Below are positions 11,618-24,186 of a stretch of DNA of 64,000 nt, in pieces. Numbering within the stretch: position 1 is the first letter of the stretch; each line of letters begins with the position of its first letter. Below the pieces are notes generated by a model, which saw nothing but the letters and a program-made list of their open reading frames with translations, did no database searches and was not told where the DNA came from. Location: contig JASBNA010000002.1 of NCBI GenBank assembly GCA_038087015.1, forward strand, positions 2,542,001 through 2,606,000, read 5' to 3'. A program made the position numbers and the translations under genes. The DNA is from Cerrena zonata. Its lineage: Eukaryota > Basidiomycota > Agaricomycetes > Polyporales > Cerrenaceae.

Positions 11618-13088
11618 TTTGGAAGTAAAAGGGGAGATACGGCGTTGTGGTATACGGGAAAAGGCAGAGAAAGAGCGACTTTGAGGGGAGGGATGGTGGC
11701 CGCAGGGGATATAGTTTGGTAGGAAGAGAACTCGGAGATGTTGTGCAAACTGGGCTGAGTTAGGCAGTGTGTGTAATTGACAAGTCAGGATGAGTAAGCG
11801 TCCATTTGGGGCAAACTCTCTCACCCTTCCTCCCCCTAACACTCACCATTCTCCTTGCACCCACTTGATCCCAGCTCTGACAGCTTCCATCTGTACGCCC
11901 ACGTCGATAATCATCCCCCAAAACATCATCAAACCTACAACGATCGGTCCACGACATGGGGATACTGACTCAGCACTCTACTAATCTTCATTCACTGCTC
12001 TAAATCCGAACCTCTACTTCCATATGCCGAGCCATCCCGCAAGCCCTCTTACCAACTCCCGAGCTTTCCCACTTCGCCCGGCATGTCGTGCGTCGTGACA
12101 AAAATCACCCAAATGGCCACAATGACATAGATCACCCTCTTCGTGCTTCCGTTATGGCACTCTTTTCTTTACCCGTCCGTGTGGGTCACTGCAGCTCTTA
12201 AGAAAGGAAGCTTGTCCGATAACGGTGCTGCATAATCAGCCTCATCAGGTTCGCCACCGTGCCTAGAGTCTTGCATCATCCCTGGTCATGTGCGCATCTC
12301 AAAAGAACACAGTCCTTAAATACATCTCGTCCAATGAGAAGGTCGATAATCATAGCATAGCATAAATAGCATATTTCTGCGATGTTTCTTTGTATATTAC
12401 AGGTTTGTTCTGTACTATACTCGATAAGCATACACTACACTACACAAAGAAACGCTCATTCCTTGGTGCAGTGAAGGTTTATAAAAGTCTTCAAGATTTG
12501 TTAGCTTCAAGATAATGTCGAGAATATTCTTTCTCATGGCAAATTTCAAGATACGACCAATATCCGCATATAGGCGGCAAGAAAAAGCAGTGGGACCCAG
12601 TAACCGGTTAATCATGAACACAAGGACGAGTGCACCCACCGGTGTGCTACAAAGCGTGGTAGAAGTCGTAGTGACCACGACGAGCGAAGCAAACCCAAAA
12701 TTAGCCTGGAAGAGCCACCCAACCTCAAGCTCCTCAGCCAAGGTCGTCGTTTACACATGCACTGTTAAGAATCAACTCTTGCCTCAACCTTTGTCATGCT
12801 AGGTTCGACTTTGCTTCGACCGCAAGTCAAACATTGTACGGTTGTGATCTAGCAGCAAGGGAAATCATGATAGAATGTGTTTTCCATAATGATGTGTCTG
12901 CTGTGGCCCGCTACCTGCTGAGACTTGTTATCGTCTTGACAGCAGCGCGGAACCACATTCCGACGATTGCTAGTAGATTACAACGGTACAAAAACGCTAA
13001 AGCGCACACAGGGATGTGCTCATTCAATGCACTCAGATCCCCCCTATATATGCGCATAAGTACAACCATGACGTAAAAATGACTGTCA
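11618..13088. other. intergenic, no gene seen
   Basis: About 1.5 kb between the helicase start and the 3' end of the RNase III-like gene. Several short open frames exist on both strands, but none has ATG-led, splice-consistent or recognisable content. Confidence 0.45.
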
Positions 13089-14466
13089 CTACTCACGGGG
13101 AGCCCAACCCATTGCGAAATACGCCTGGCGAGCAGCCTCCTCTTTGGCAAGCTGCTTGCTAGGTCCAGCACCTGTACCTTTCTCAATTCCATTGACTACA
13201 TACACAACAAAATCACCCGAAGAAAAACCCATCAGTACCATTCATACTTCGGATCCGTATCTGGATAAAACATGAGTACGCACCAACACATTTAACAGTC
13301 CATCGCCCTGCATGGGCGGGACCCGAGAACGATGCCGGATACTCTACAACTAAACGGCGCTGAGTTGCCGTTTGGTTGAAGAGCGGCAAAAAGGCGGCCT
13401 GGGGTTGCGCGGAGGGGAGAGGAGGGGGAGCGTTCATGGGGGGCGGTGGAGGCGGAGGTTGAGCAGGCGCATTGAAAGACGGCTCGGGAGGTGCACTGTA
13501 TTGTTCGGTCTTTACTTTCTTGAAACTGAAGTGAGCATCCATGGCATCAGGGTCTCTAGTAGGACCCTCGTAGTCGGGATCAACAAGAGTGCCGATCCAG
13601 TTCTGTACTTCAGTTATGCCCTTTTGGGCATAGACACCGCCGACGTAGCTGTAGAAGAGGTGGCGGGTTTCCTAGACAAATATGAAATCAACAACAGAAC
13701 GTGAGAGCGAGGGGAATGGTAGCATACAGTGGGCTCATGCAATGTGGCAACAGCATCGGGGGTGCATCGTAACTTGTCGATGAGTCTGTAGCTCGCCACC
13801 CACTGTCCCAAAACAGAATGAGATAGAAACTCTGTGCGTTTCATCTAGATAGATCCGGCATTCATATAAGCATCGCATCCGTCACATGTGCGCATGGGGT
13901 CTATACCCTAATCCCAGATCGACACATACCTCGATTTCGTGAGCCTTAAGAGGGGGTCTTTGTCTGAACAATGCATCGGTAACAGCCATCTCCATCGCCT
14001 TCTCCCCAATTGTGGCCAATCGATCGTTCCCATATTCGTCCCCGCCCGCAGTAGGTGCCCCAGGGAACCTCAAAGACTTGTGCGTGAATACCTCCAAGAT
14101 AATATCGCCACTCAAACCAGGCAGGGGAGGCAAAGAGTCCATCGTCTTGCGTTTCAAGCTTGGACCAGGCGAGCCGAGTCCACCAAGGGATTTAGAAGAC
14201 GTGTGAGAATTGTGAGAGCTTGTTGAGGTGAGCTGGGACTTGACTGTGGAAGGGGTAGAGGAGGTAGTAGAGGAGTCGAGTGAAGAAGAGGCCCACGTGC
14301 CATCTATAGGTTTGACCGTGGTCAGTCTTATGTGTACAACCCAGTCCGCAGTCGTAGGAGAAGATGCCCCAATGGAGGGATGAGATGTATGACACTTACC
14401 CTTAGGCGCGAACCAGGAAGTATCGGATTGCATGCTGTTGTAGACCTTGTGTTGAGGATGGACCAT
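13089..14466 (-). CDS. RNase III-like domain protein with C-terminal dsRBD, catalytic signature lost
   Basis: The first in-frame ATG is at 14466. Exon 1 ends at a GTAAGT donor near 14400, and exon 2 starts with DGTWASSSLD, a Ser-rich head. The RNase III fold follows: LPGLSGDIILEVFTHKSL, a weak signature NDRLATIGEKAMEMA, and RHLFYSYVGGVYAQKG. A Pro-rich linker leads to a dsRNA-binding domain ending in GAGPSKQLAKEEAARQAYF. In active enzymes the signature is NERLEFLGDAVL. Here its acidic catalytic positions are changed (E to A, and D to E), and the second-half acidic cluster is not obvious. The protein probably binds dsRNA without cutting it, like some mitochondrial ribosomal or Dicer-partner RNase III relatives. 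Its exact role is unknown. Confidence 0.72.
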
Positions 14467-15664
14467 CAGAACGCCACGAAGGAGACAGCTATGAGATGGA
14501 AAGGGATATGTGCAAACCTTGGTGAGTGTGTTTTTCAAGGAAGAGAGAAATCGCAACCGCCTAGTTTATAGCTCCTCCGGGCTGCGGCTTCCACGCTACC
14601 TCCACGCCCCACCAGTCCATTTAAATTTCTCAGCTCTCCCCCGGCTTAGACGCTCCGGTTATATGTTGCATGTGCATGCTGACGTATTGACCATCGCAGT
14701 CATTGTCAAGCATTGTCGATAGACTGTGCATGATTGTCCACTCTAACTAATTAATTCATCCATGTTGCACGGCCAATGCTATCTACACACAACCCGGCTT
14801 CCGTCCAAAGACTCGAGGACTTGACAGTAAGAGTCATTGGCGGAACAACTCTGAAGACGCTCCTCGAGTCTTGGAATGAAGGGATCATCATTGGACTGTG
14901 CTTGACTCAGCCCCGGAACAATGTAATACTCGGAAACGTGCAAATACGGTTCCGTCAGACAGCTATCAGTATCTGACACATCCAGAGGATAACTTGTGAA
15001 TGGAAGCGTCCAACCATACAACACTGCTGTGTATGCGTATCTGTAAAGAGCTAAGGGGAGATAGAAAGACCAAGAAAAAAGAGAAAAAATTGCAAACCTC
15101 ATACGTAGAGAAAAACACACAAACACACATACTGCAACATGTACAGATAAACATGGAATACGACCAGCGATTGGAAGGTTCTTTACGAACAAAAACTTCC
15201 AAGTAATGATATAAAATATTCGTATTTGAATCGGTATCAGATGAAGAAAAGAAAAAAAAGCGGAACAAGAGGAACAAAAGGTAATCACAGGAAGAAGAAG
15301 GGGGGGGAGCTCGGCGAATTGGATTGGATGGGGGGAGGTCAGTAAAGAAAAAAAGAAAGACATTACGAACACCAGTCCACATATCGTTGTCCTTGCCCGT
15401 AATCAACGAAACATGCAGGCTGGAGAAAGAATTTAGGGAACATGGTATCTAGATCAGTAAAAAAAAGGGTGTTGTCTCGATCGTTAATCCTGCATACGGA
15501 TACAACAGGGTTGATAAAAAACGAGGGGCAGCGACGACTTATCAAAAAATCACATCCACTCCCAGCGCAGACCGTTCCTGTTTAGCCATCACTCCCGCCA
15601 GGCACTACTACTTTCCTCTCAAACTCGAAAGAATGGGAATGGGGATGAATGGACGAGGAAAGAC
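14467..15664. other. intergenic, low-complexity, no gene seen
   Basis: About 1.2 kb. The part near 15060-15360 is purine-rich on the plus strand, with A runs and a run of eight G near 15300. Long minus-strand frames here are products of that skew (F/S/C-rich translations) and show no domain. The stretch probably holds the 3' UTR of the next minus-strand gene and the promoter of the RNase III-like gene. Confidence 0.45.
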
Positions 15665-16874
15665 TTAATACCGGGCGGCGGTTCCGTTGTAATCGTATGC
15701 GGCTTGGGGAGCAGCGTACGGATCGTAGCCACGTCCAACGCTAGGTCCGCGCTGAAGTTGACCCATTTGAGGTCCGGGGCTGGGACCACGGGCAAGATCA
15801 GCGTAGCCGCCAACAGGTGCGAGAGAAGGACCAGCGGTGAAGTCGTGGTCGGGGATGGGTTGTAGACCAGTTATACCGTGACCGTGGTCAGAGCCGTAGG
15901 CTCCACCACCGACACCACGACCAGCAAAGTTGTTATCATCATGACCACCGGATCCGAATGAACCGTGAGAGCGAGCCGAAGAATTACGGTGAAGGCCAGG
16001 AACACCATCGTCGGCGGGGCCAGTGGTAGGCTGCCAATCAATGGGTTGCATGCGCTCCTCGAATTCGGCGGAAGGCTTGAACTTGATCTTACGGAAGATA
16101 GTCCAGGCCACAACGATGGCACCAATGGAACCTGCGATGGCGAAGAGGACAATCAAAGTAGTCTTTGTGCCCTTGCTGGTAGCACCAGCAACTTGAGCAG
16201 CTTGAGCGCTAGTCTCAGCAGGAGCATCACTGGTGACGGTTTGGGTAACCCGAACGGCTGATTTGGATGAATCAGAGGCTTGGCCTTGGGCAGCGGTATC
16301 GGTAGGTGCCTGTGTGACAGATGCCTCGGTTGCGGTGGGGGTGGCAGAGGGGGTGGCGGAAGACTCTGCCGAGCTTGATGCGACCGACGAGGAAGTCGAG
16401 GACGCAACAGAAGAGGATGCACTGCTGCTGCTGGCTGAGCTACTAACACTGCTTACGCTCGAGGAAGAGGCAGAGGATGCAGAGGACTACGGAAATATAT
16501 CCTAATTAGTCACGGAACATAATGATATCGATTAAATCGAAAGAAATTACACGCACAGCAGGGAGTGAAGCTGTTGAGGAGGCAGAGGCGGATGGGGTGA
16601 CCGACGACGAAGCGGCCACACTAGAACTAGTGGCGACGCTTGCAACAGACGATGAGCTGTCGGTGGGGGGATCGTTGGCAGCACCGACGCTGCCAGCGTT
16701 GTCACCACCGAAAAGGCTGGCAAGTGGGTTATCTGCACGTTTCTTGATCATTCGATGGAGGACAACATGATCCCTGTGTTGAGGGTTGGCCTCGGCAGCC
16801 GAGGTGAGGGCAAGGACAACCGCAATGGTGCATAGGAACGTCAGAGCGACCCTTTTCGGCTTCGCTACGAACAT
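15665..16874 (-). CDS. secreted-type Ser-rich single-pass membrane protein (Mid2-like)
   Basis: The start at 16874 gives a positively charged N terminus and a hydrophobic signal peptide (ALTFLCTIAVVLALTSA). A dibasic KKR follows about 45 residues in. One phase-0 intron (about 16553-16484) separates two halves of a long Ser/Ala/Thr-rich, probably O-mannosylated stalk. A single transmembrane helix (LIVLFAIAGSIGAIVVAWTI) then leads to a basic stop-transfer and a Gly/Pro/Tyr-rich cytosolic tail of about 130 residues ending in NGTAARY. This layout is that of fungal cell-wall stress sensors (Wsc/Mid2 type), but no WSC cysteine domain is present, so a sensor role is inference. Basidiomycetes carry many such proteins of unknown function. 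Confidence 0.7.
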
Positions 16875-17601
16875 GACGTTGGATGGAGGGGGTGTTTATT
16901 GTTCGTTGAATGAGATATGCGGGGTGTGGGGTTGAAGGAGGATTCCTGACTAACAGCAAAGCGTCAGCGACAGGAAAAGGACGAGCAAGGACCTTCGAGG
17001 TCAATGTGGACAAAAGGAAGGAAGAAAGCTGAAGGCAGGGCCAGCCAGTGGAGAAAGAGAATGAGGGTAGGAGGGGAGAAAGCAAAAGCAAATGGTATCA
17101 AGGGGAGGTGGCAACTCACTGGTCTTCTGGACGGAAATGCAATGGTATTTTTGATTAGGATAGGACCGGAAGGGGGAAAAGAATGGAGGGCAAATGAGCG
17201 GACGTCTCCCACTGCTCAGAGTAAGGAAAGATGTTGGTACGAGGACGAGAGACCGGTGGCCTAAATTCACTGTTCAACGCGTCCTGTCGACCAGAAACCA
17301 AGGCAACAATAGGCGCTCCATGCGGTGTCAGCCGCCCGCCTTTGTTCCCCTCCTCCACTTCCCTCGCCCGCTCCTCCCCGGTCATTGTTTCTCCCAGCTC
17401 GTATTGCTCCACTCATTCATATCGCTTCGTCTCAGAAGAACAAAGAACCTCTCGTATAATGCGAGTAACTAAACTAAGTATAGCGAACATGTCGTAACTG
17501 TCTCCGAGATGTCCATCACTATCAAACAATACTGCCTGTCCTGTCCAAAAAATTCAAACGAAATGAGAAAAAACAACACTTCCACCCGTCCAACTATCAC
17601 T
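16875..17601. other. intergenic, promoter side of the Ser-rich gene
   Basis: About 730 bases between two minus-strand genes. It contains purine-rich tracts (17020-17110) but nothing I can support as coding. Confidence 0.45.
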
Positions 17602-20134
17602 CTAGTTGTGGCTTGTCAAGGTCCACTGATCGAGTGCCACGCTTGGTGGCGTCTTGAAGTCGCTCGACGACATGCCTTCCCATTGAGGGTTGAACAACAC
17701 CTGGATGCTCTTTGTGCCTGCGTCTGCGTTGATCATAACCACTGTCACTCCCGGGTTGGGCTGATCAACCTGGCCTGTGGGTAGTGCAGGGTCATCGGAG
17801 AATCGTACAGCGTCTCCTGTGGTAATCTTCATCTCAGACGTTGGGTTAAGGATGGTCATCACCACAGTACTATCTCCAATCTTCATTGTCGCAGAAGTGC
17901 CGCTGGTGTCAACCGTAACCGTTGCGTTGGTGTGAATCCTCCACATGATCGATTGTGAGGCTGTGATATCGTCTTGGAGAAGGACTTGTTTACGGTCGTT
18001 GATCATTCGAATACCACGCTTGTACGAAGTGACGCTGCGGATCGGGATTATCAGACTGAATGAATAGAAACGATGAGATAAAAGTCCGCTTACTCGTTGT
18101 AAGAAGAGGTGAGATCAGCAACCCAGTATGCAGTCGAACCGCTAGGTACATCAAAGACCGTGCTAGAGCCTTGCGCAGTATTGTCGGTCTCGCCCTTAGC
18201 GGTAGGAGCAGCAGTAACAAGTTGGTTTTGCTTGTTGACCAAAACACAGTTCTGACCCTCAGTACGTTTGCGGTAGTACAACCAACGGTCATCATCTTGG
18301 TTATCACCGCTGAAGTAGTTGGTGGACAAATAGTCGCCGGAACCGAGTTCACCAATGAAACGAGTGCCAAAGGCATCCATGACGAAGTCGCCGTCATCGA
18401 GATCGTTGTGATTCTGGGCGAGGTGCAAGCTACCGGCCTTCATGGCAACATACAAAGCGTTCTGGTCGGTCCAGCTGCTCCTCATAGAAGTCCAAGCAGT
18501 ATCGGGATCTTCGAAGATGTGGTCGAGGGGCATGTTATCCCAGAATGCACCGCTAACCGAAGGGTTGTACCAGAACATGGACCAAGGCTCAGGTGCGTCA
18601 TGTTGATCACGCTGGAAGAGTACGTATTCGGGGTGGTTGTAGTAATCACCATACAACAAAACAGCGTTGGCGGTGGTAGAGAACTTCGGGGGACCGTGGT
18701 CACCGTACGCGAAGAGGGATCCGGGACCATCAACATACATGCGGTAAAGACCGTTCAATCCGTACGCTTTGTTGCTGGTAAGGATACCGAAGTCGGAACC
18801 AGTGGCAGTCATGAGGGCGGATGCCATCTCAGCGTGGCCGGTGGTACCGAAGTAATCGTAGTTGGCAGTTTCACGCCATGAACCATCCGAGGAGACAGCC
18901 TGGGCACAGTTGGTCACGGCATTGTCGACAGTCAAACCAAGAATTTGTTCAGCAGTGTTCGTAGTATCATCGCCAAGGATGGCGAGGGCACCGAGAGTGA
19001 GACCACCGTTGCAAACACAATTCCAGTTACCACGGGTGTTGTTTGTCCACCAGCCAGTGAATTTGTTATCACTGTTGCTGTATGCGATGACACCGCGGTT
19101 AAGACCAAAGGTAATTATGTTTGACCTAATTGTGCTCTTTTGGTCATCAGACCAGATGTCGTGGAGCCAATCATAAGCGATACCGAAGGCAGCGGTCAAC
19201 TCGGCGGTATCGAGGAAATGGGAGGGATTCCATTTGGTGTCATCGGTGGGACCGAACTTGTCACTGACAGCGTTCTAAGGAAGGGTCTTAGGTAAGACTG
19301 CTAAAAATGTAAACAACACGACACGACATACCTGCAACTCAGTCCAAAGACGGTCGACCCATTTGGTATCGTTGGTCATACGATAGACATACGAGAAAGC
19401 CTTGACACGCTCCTTGATTTCACGAGCATTATCGAGAATACCGTTACCACCATCTAGGTTGTAAACGACGGGTTGCAGACCATAATAATCGGTAGCGTTT
19501 CCAAAAATGGTATCGTTGAAAAACTTGAGGTATGGATCGCTGGCAATAAGGTTTGGAAGAACTTCCCACTTGTATGCTGGGGCAATGATACGCGGGCGGT
19601 CGGTACGAGTGGTAGTTTTGCTTGGGTTGGAAGGTTGGAAAGGGTCTTTAGGCCATGCGATGGCCGCGTTATTCGAAGGAACGAAAGTGGGCTTAGTGAA
19701 AGCGGCGGTGTTTGTCTGACGTGGCGGGAGTATGAAACAAAAATTAGGAGTTGAAGGAATTGAGACAAACTAGGAATACTCACGGCGGAAGGGTAAATGG
19801 GAAGGAGGTATTGGCTATTGGTAGCGGTGGGGAAAACACCAATGGCATTCTTAACGGAGACAGCGCTGCTCGCAGCGGCCGCTCCTGAAGCCGTATCGCC
19901 CTGTGCTGAAGAAGAGCTGTCGCTGTTTTTCTTGGATGCGCGTGTTCCAAGGACACCGCCGAGGACAGCGCCAAGAATAACGACGATGAGGACTGGCACA
20001 CCGATTTTGAGCCAGTTGCTCGTCCGCTTCTTCATAGGCATTGGGGTGATGTAGCCAGTGGATGCGCTGTAGTAAGGATCGCCCGAGCCGTAGGGAGTAT
20101 TATTGGCGTTATGGTAGTTAGGGTTAGAAGACAT
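17602..20134 (-). CDS. membrane-anchored heparinase II/III-like polysaccharide lyase
   Basis: Exon 1 from the ATG at 20134 encodes a short cytosolic N terminus (Asn/Tyr/Pro-rich, then MKKR), one signal-anchor helix (IGVPVLIVVILGAVLGGVLG) and a Ser/Ala linker, so a type II membrane topology is expected. Introns lie near 19780-19715, 19330-19275 and 18090-18050. The body has an alpha/alpha toroid-like part (AFGIAYDWLHDIW, NWNCVCNGGLTLGAL, DGSWRETANYDYFGTTGHAEM) and a beta-sandwich part with AQNHNDLDDGDFVMDAFG, matching heparinase II/III-type lyases. Such enzymes cleave uronic-acid polysaccharides by beta-elimination. The fungal substrate is unknown, and a cell-wall glucuronan or alginate-like polymer is possible. 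The stop is at 17602-17604, after LDQWTLTSHN. Confidence 0.82.
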
Positions 20135-20531
20135 GATGGCTCCTGAGCCCCGTAGAAAAGGCAGAGGGTGGGAAACGAAGGACTGTCAGTGAGTTGATCA
20201 GAGCTAACGGGGCGCTGGGTGGGATCCGATGGGGAAAGGGTATGTGAGGAAAATGTACAGCCAGAGGACCTGCGGCTACGGCGAGGACAAGCCTGGGGGG
20301 ATGAAGGTTGAGAACAACGTCGACGGCCTCAAATCACTCTTGTATCCAACCGGCGCTTTCCCTGGCACATGCTCGTTGCTACTCCTGGCCTCGACCTATT
20401 CTTGGCTCGGCTCAATGCGGCACTGCTCTATTTCTGTCTCTCGGGATTCGTGAAGACTGCAAACATAACATCGAACATGCTCCATTTTAATATACAAGAT
20501 GCTAGACAAAACTCTAACAAACGACTAGGCC
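20135..20531. other. intergenic
   Basis: About 400 bases between the lyase start and the thiolase stop, both on the minus strand. It presumably holds the lyase promoter and the thiolase 3' UTR. Confidence 0.45.
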
Positions 20532-22132
<1,601 letters not shown>

Positions 22133-22666
22133 AGCTAGTACAGGGAGATGAGACGAATAGTGTCAACGGTGGGTGATGGGAGTAGCAGGCTTAAGAGCAA
22201 GGTGTAAATCAATTGAGTAATGCCTCCGGCTAGATTGAGCCCAGGAACTCGACGTCGGAACTTGGGACATGAGATCATTGGCTCCTAATCAGCATTTCCC
22301 TCAGCATTGCCGGATGCAGAACATGTGAAAATGTTGGGAATGTTGGTATTGAGATATCTTCGAAAGACACTTGGGAGATGCGCCGACATAGCTTGACCAA
22401 GTTTCACTGTTACATATGTTCAAGATGAGAGTCAGGAGGAGAATTAGCTCAGATCTATTCCCGATCGCCTGATCTCCGAGTCACAGATCCTTCGTAATTC
22501 GGAGGTTTAGCGAGAACTAATTATGATATAGCTGACCTATTCACTAAAGTTTATTGTGCCTTTCCCAAGCCCCCACAATCTCTATCGTCCCAGTATATCT
22601 ACAGCTATAAGCCATACATTACGCACCAGCATCCATCTAGTCCTCAGAAGTAGAGGATTTGCAACG
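22133..22666. other. bidirectional promoter region (thiolase / TatD)
   Basis: Two start codons face outward across 534 bases. No coding segment is seen, and I could not identify specific factor sites with confidence. Confidence 0.55.
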
Positions 22667-24114
22667 ATGCCAGTAATAGTCGCAGCTCGACCAACTGTTG
22701 CAGCTACAGTAGATCCAAAGCAGTTCAGGTTCATAGGTATGCAAACCAACTACATGGGTTGTTATAACTAAACATCATGCACTGTATCCTTTAGATATCG
22801 GTGGTAGGTCCATCTCCCCAAGTTATTTAGACTCTGCTCACTCCACCCAGTGAACCTCACCGATCCCATCTTCCGAGGCTACCATCACGGCAGACAAAAA
22901 CACGATGGTGATACCTTAATTCACCGCATAATAAGGAATAGCTATCATTGACTTGCGATACCAGACGACCTAGAAGCTATGCTCGAAAGATGTAAAGTTG
23001 CTGGTGTCCGATCAATGATCCTTACGGGAGGAAGTCTGCACGAATCGAAGGAAGCCCTCGAACTAGCCAAAAAGTATAATTTCTATGCTACTATTGGATG
23101 CCATCCTACACGGTCTGGACAATTTGACTCGTTCAAGGGTGGTCCGGAGGCGTACCTCGCTGCGCTTGACAAGCTGATAGAAGAGAACATCCAAGGAACA
23201 GGTAGAGTCGTCGCTGTTGGCGAATGTGGATTAGGTAGGTGACATTTTCCAGCGATGTTTGAGTATCCGTGTTCTAACTGGAAAGCAGACTACGACCGAA
23301 CACATTTCTCACGTCCCGAAACACAAAAGAAACACTTTCGTAAGATCTTGGTCAGAGATACCTCTTGGACATAATTGTTTATGTCCGTTTGTAGGTGCTC
23401 AACTCTCGCTGGCCAAGAAATACCATCTTCCGTTGTTCCTTCACTCACGTGCAGCTCATGCCGACTTCGTTCAAATCCTTCGTGAAGAAGGATTTGGAGA
23501 GGACGGAGGACGTGCCGTGGGCGCAAAGGGTGGAGTCGTGCACAGTCATACTGGGACTGCGGACGAAGCCATCGAGCTGGTGAGTGGATGTCTAGGTTGT
23601 CTGTGCTTTCGGTTGATGTATGGGATAAGATGGACATGGGCTTCCACATAGGGTAAACACAAGCCATCCTTCTCATATTGTGTATACTAATATTTTGCAT
23701 TAGCGTCAACGGCTGTTCAATGAAGACTGCAGAACAACTTACGATGATTAAAACTATACGCCCTGAAAAAATCTTGTTCGAGACAGGTCAGTAATAATCA
23801 GTCTCTTTACTTATACCTGAACATAATATCCGTATGATTCAGACGCGCCATGGTGCTCGCTCACTTCGACACACGCTTCCAAGCAACACCTTGATTCCCT
23901 TCCTGCATCTCTCAGGGCCGCCTATTTCCCACTAGCAACAAGACCAGAGGCTTTCGTTTACGGTAAACCTGTGAAGGGAAGAAACGAACCTACAGCAATA
24001 GGTGGAGTTGCTTGGGTAGTTCACAAGCTGAACCCAGACATACCTTTCGAGAAGATAACAGAGAAAGCTTGGAAGAACACAGTCGGTCTTTTCGGTTTGG
24101 AGGAGTTACAGTAA
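22667..24114 (+). CDS. TatD-family metal-dependent deoxyribonuclease
   Basis: Nine exons join in phase: 22667-22736, 22795-22803, 22851-22905, 22965-23234, 23289-23339, 23395-23579, 23630-23652, 23704-23786, 23843-24114. The second exon is only 9 nt and supplies the DIG of the DIGVNLTDP metal-binding motif. Further family marks are TIGCHPTR, AVGECGLDYDR (metal-ligand Glu), LPLFLHSRAAH, GGVVHSHTG, GVNGCSMKT, and ILFETDAPWC (catalytic Asp). TatD proteins are 3'-5' exonucleases acting in DNA repair and apoptotic-type DNA breakdown. The length is about 340 residues, normal for the eukaryotic branch. Homology does not support a start upstream of 22667. Confidence 0.88.
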
Positions 24115-24186
24115 ACGGTCTATTCGTGTTAGTAGACGTCCTTGACTGTTAAAACATTCCAATGAATCCATCATCCTTCCTCTTCT

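Noticed and set aside
12415..12741. 108-codon minus-strand open frame
   Set aside because: Begins at a non-ATG codon, lacks domain features and sits in a region full of similar-sized random frames.
14779..15406. Overlapping minus-strand frames rich in Phe, Ser and Cys
   Set aside because: Their composition follows from the purine-rich plus strand; no consistent gene model or homology.
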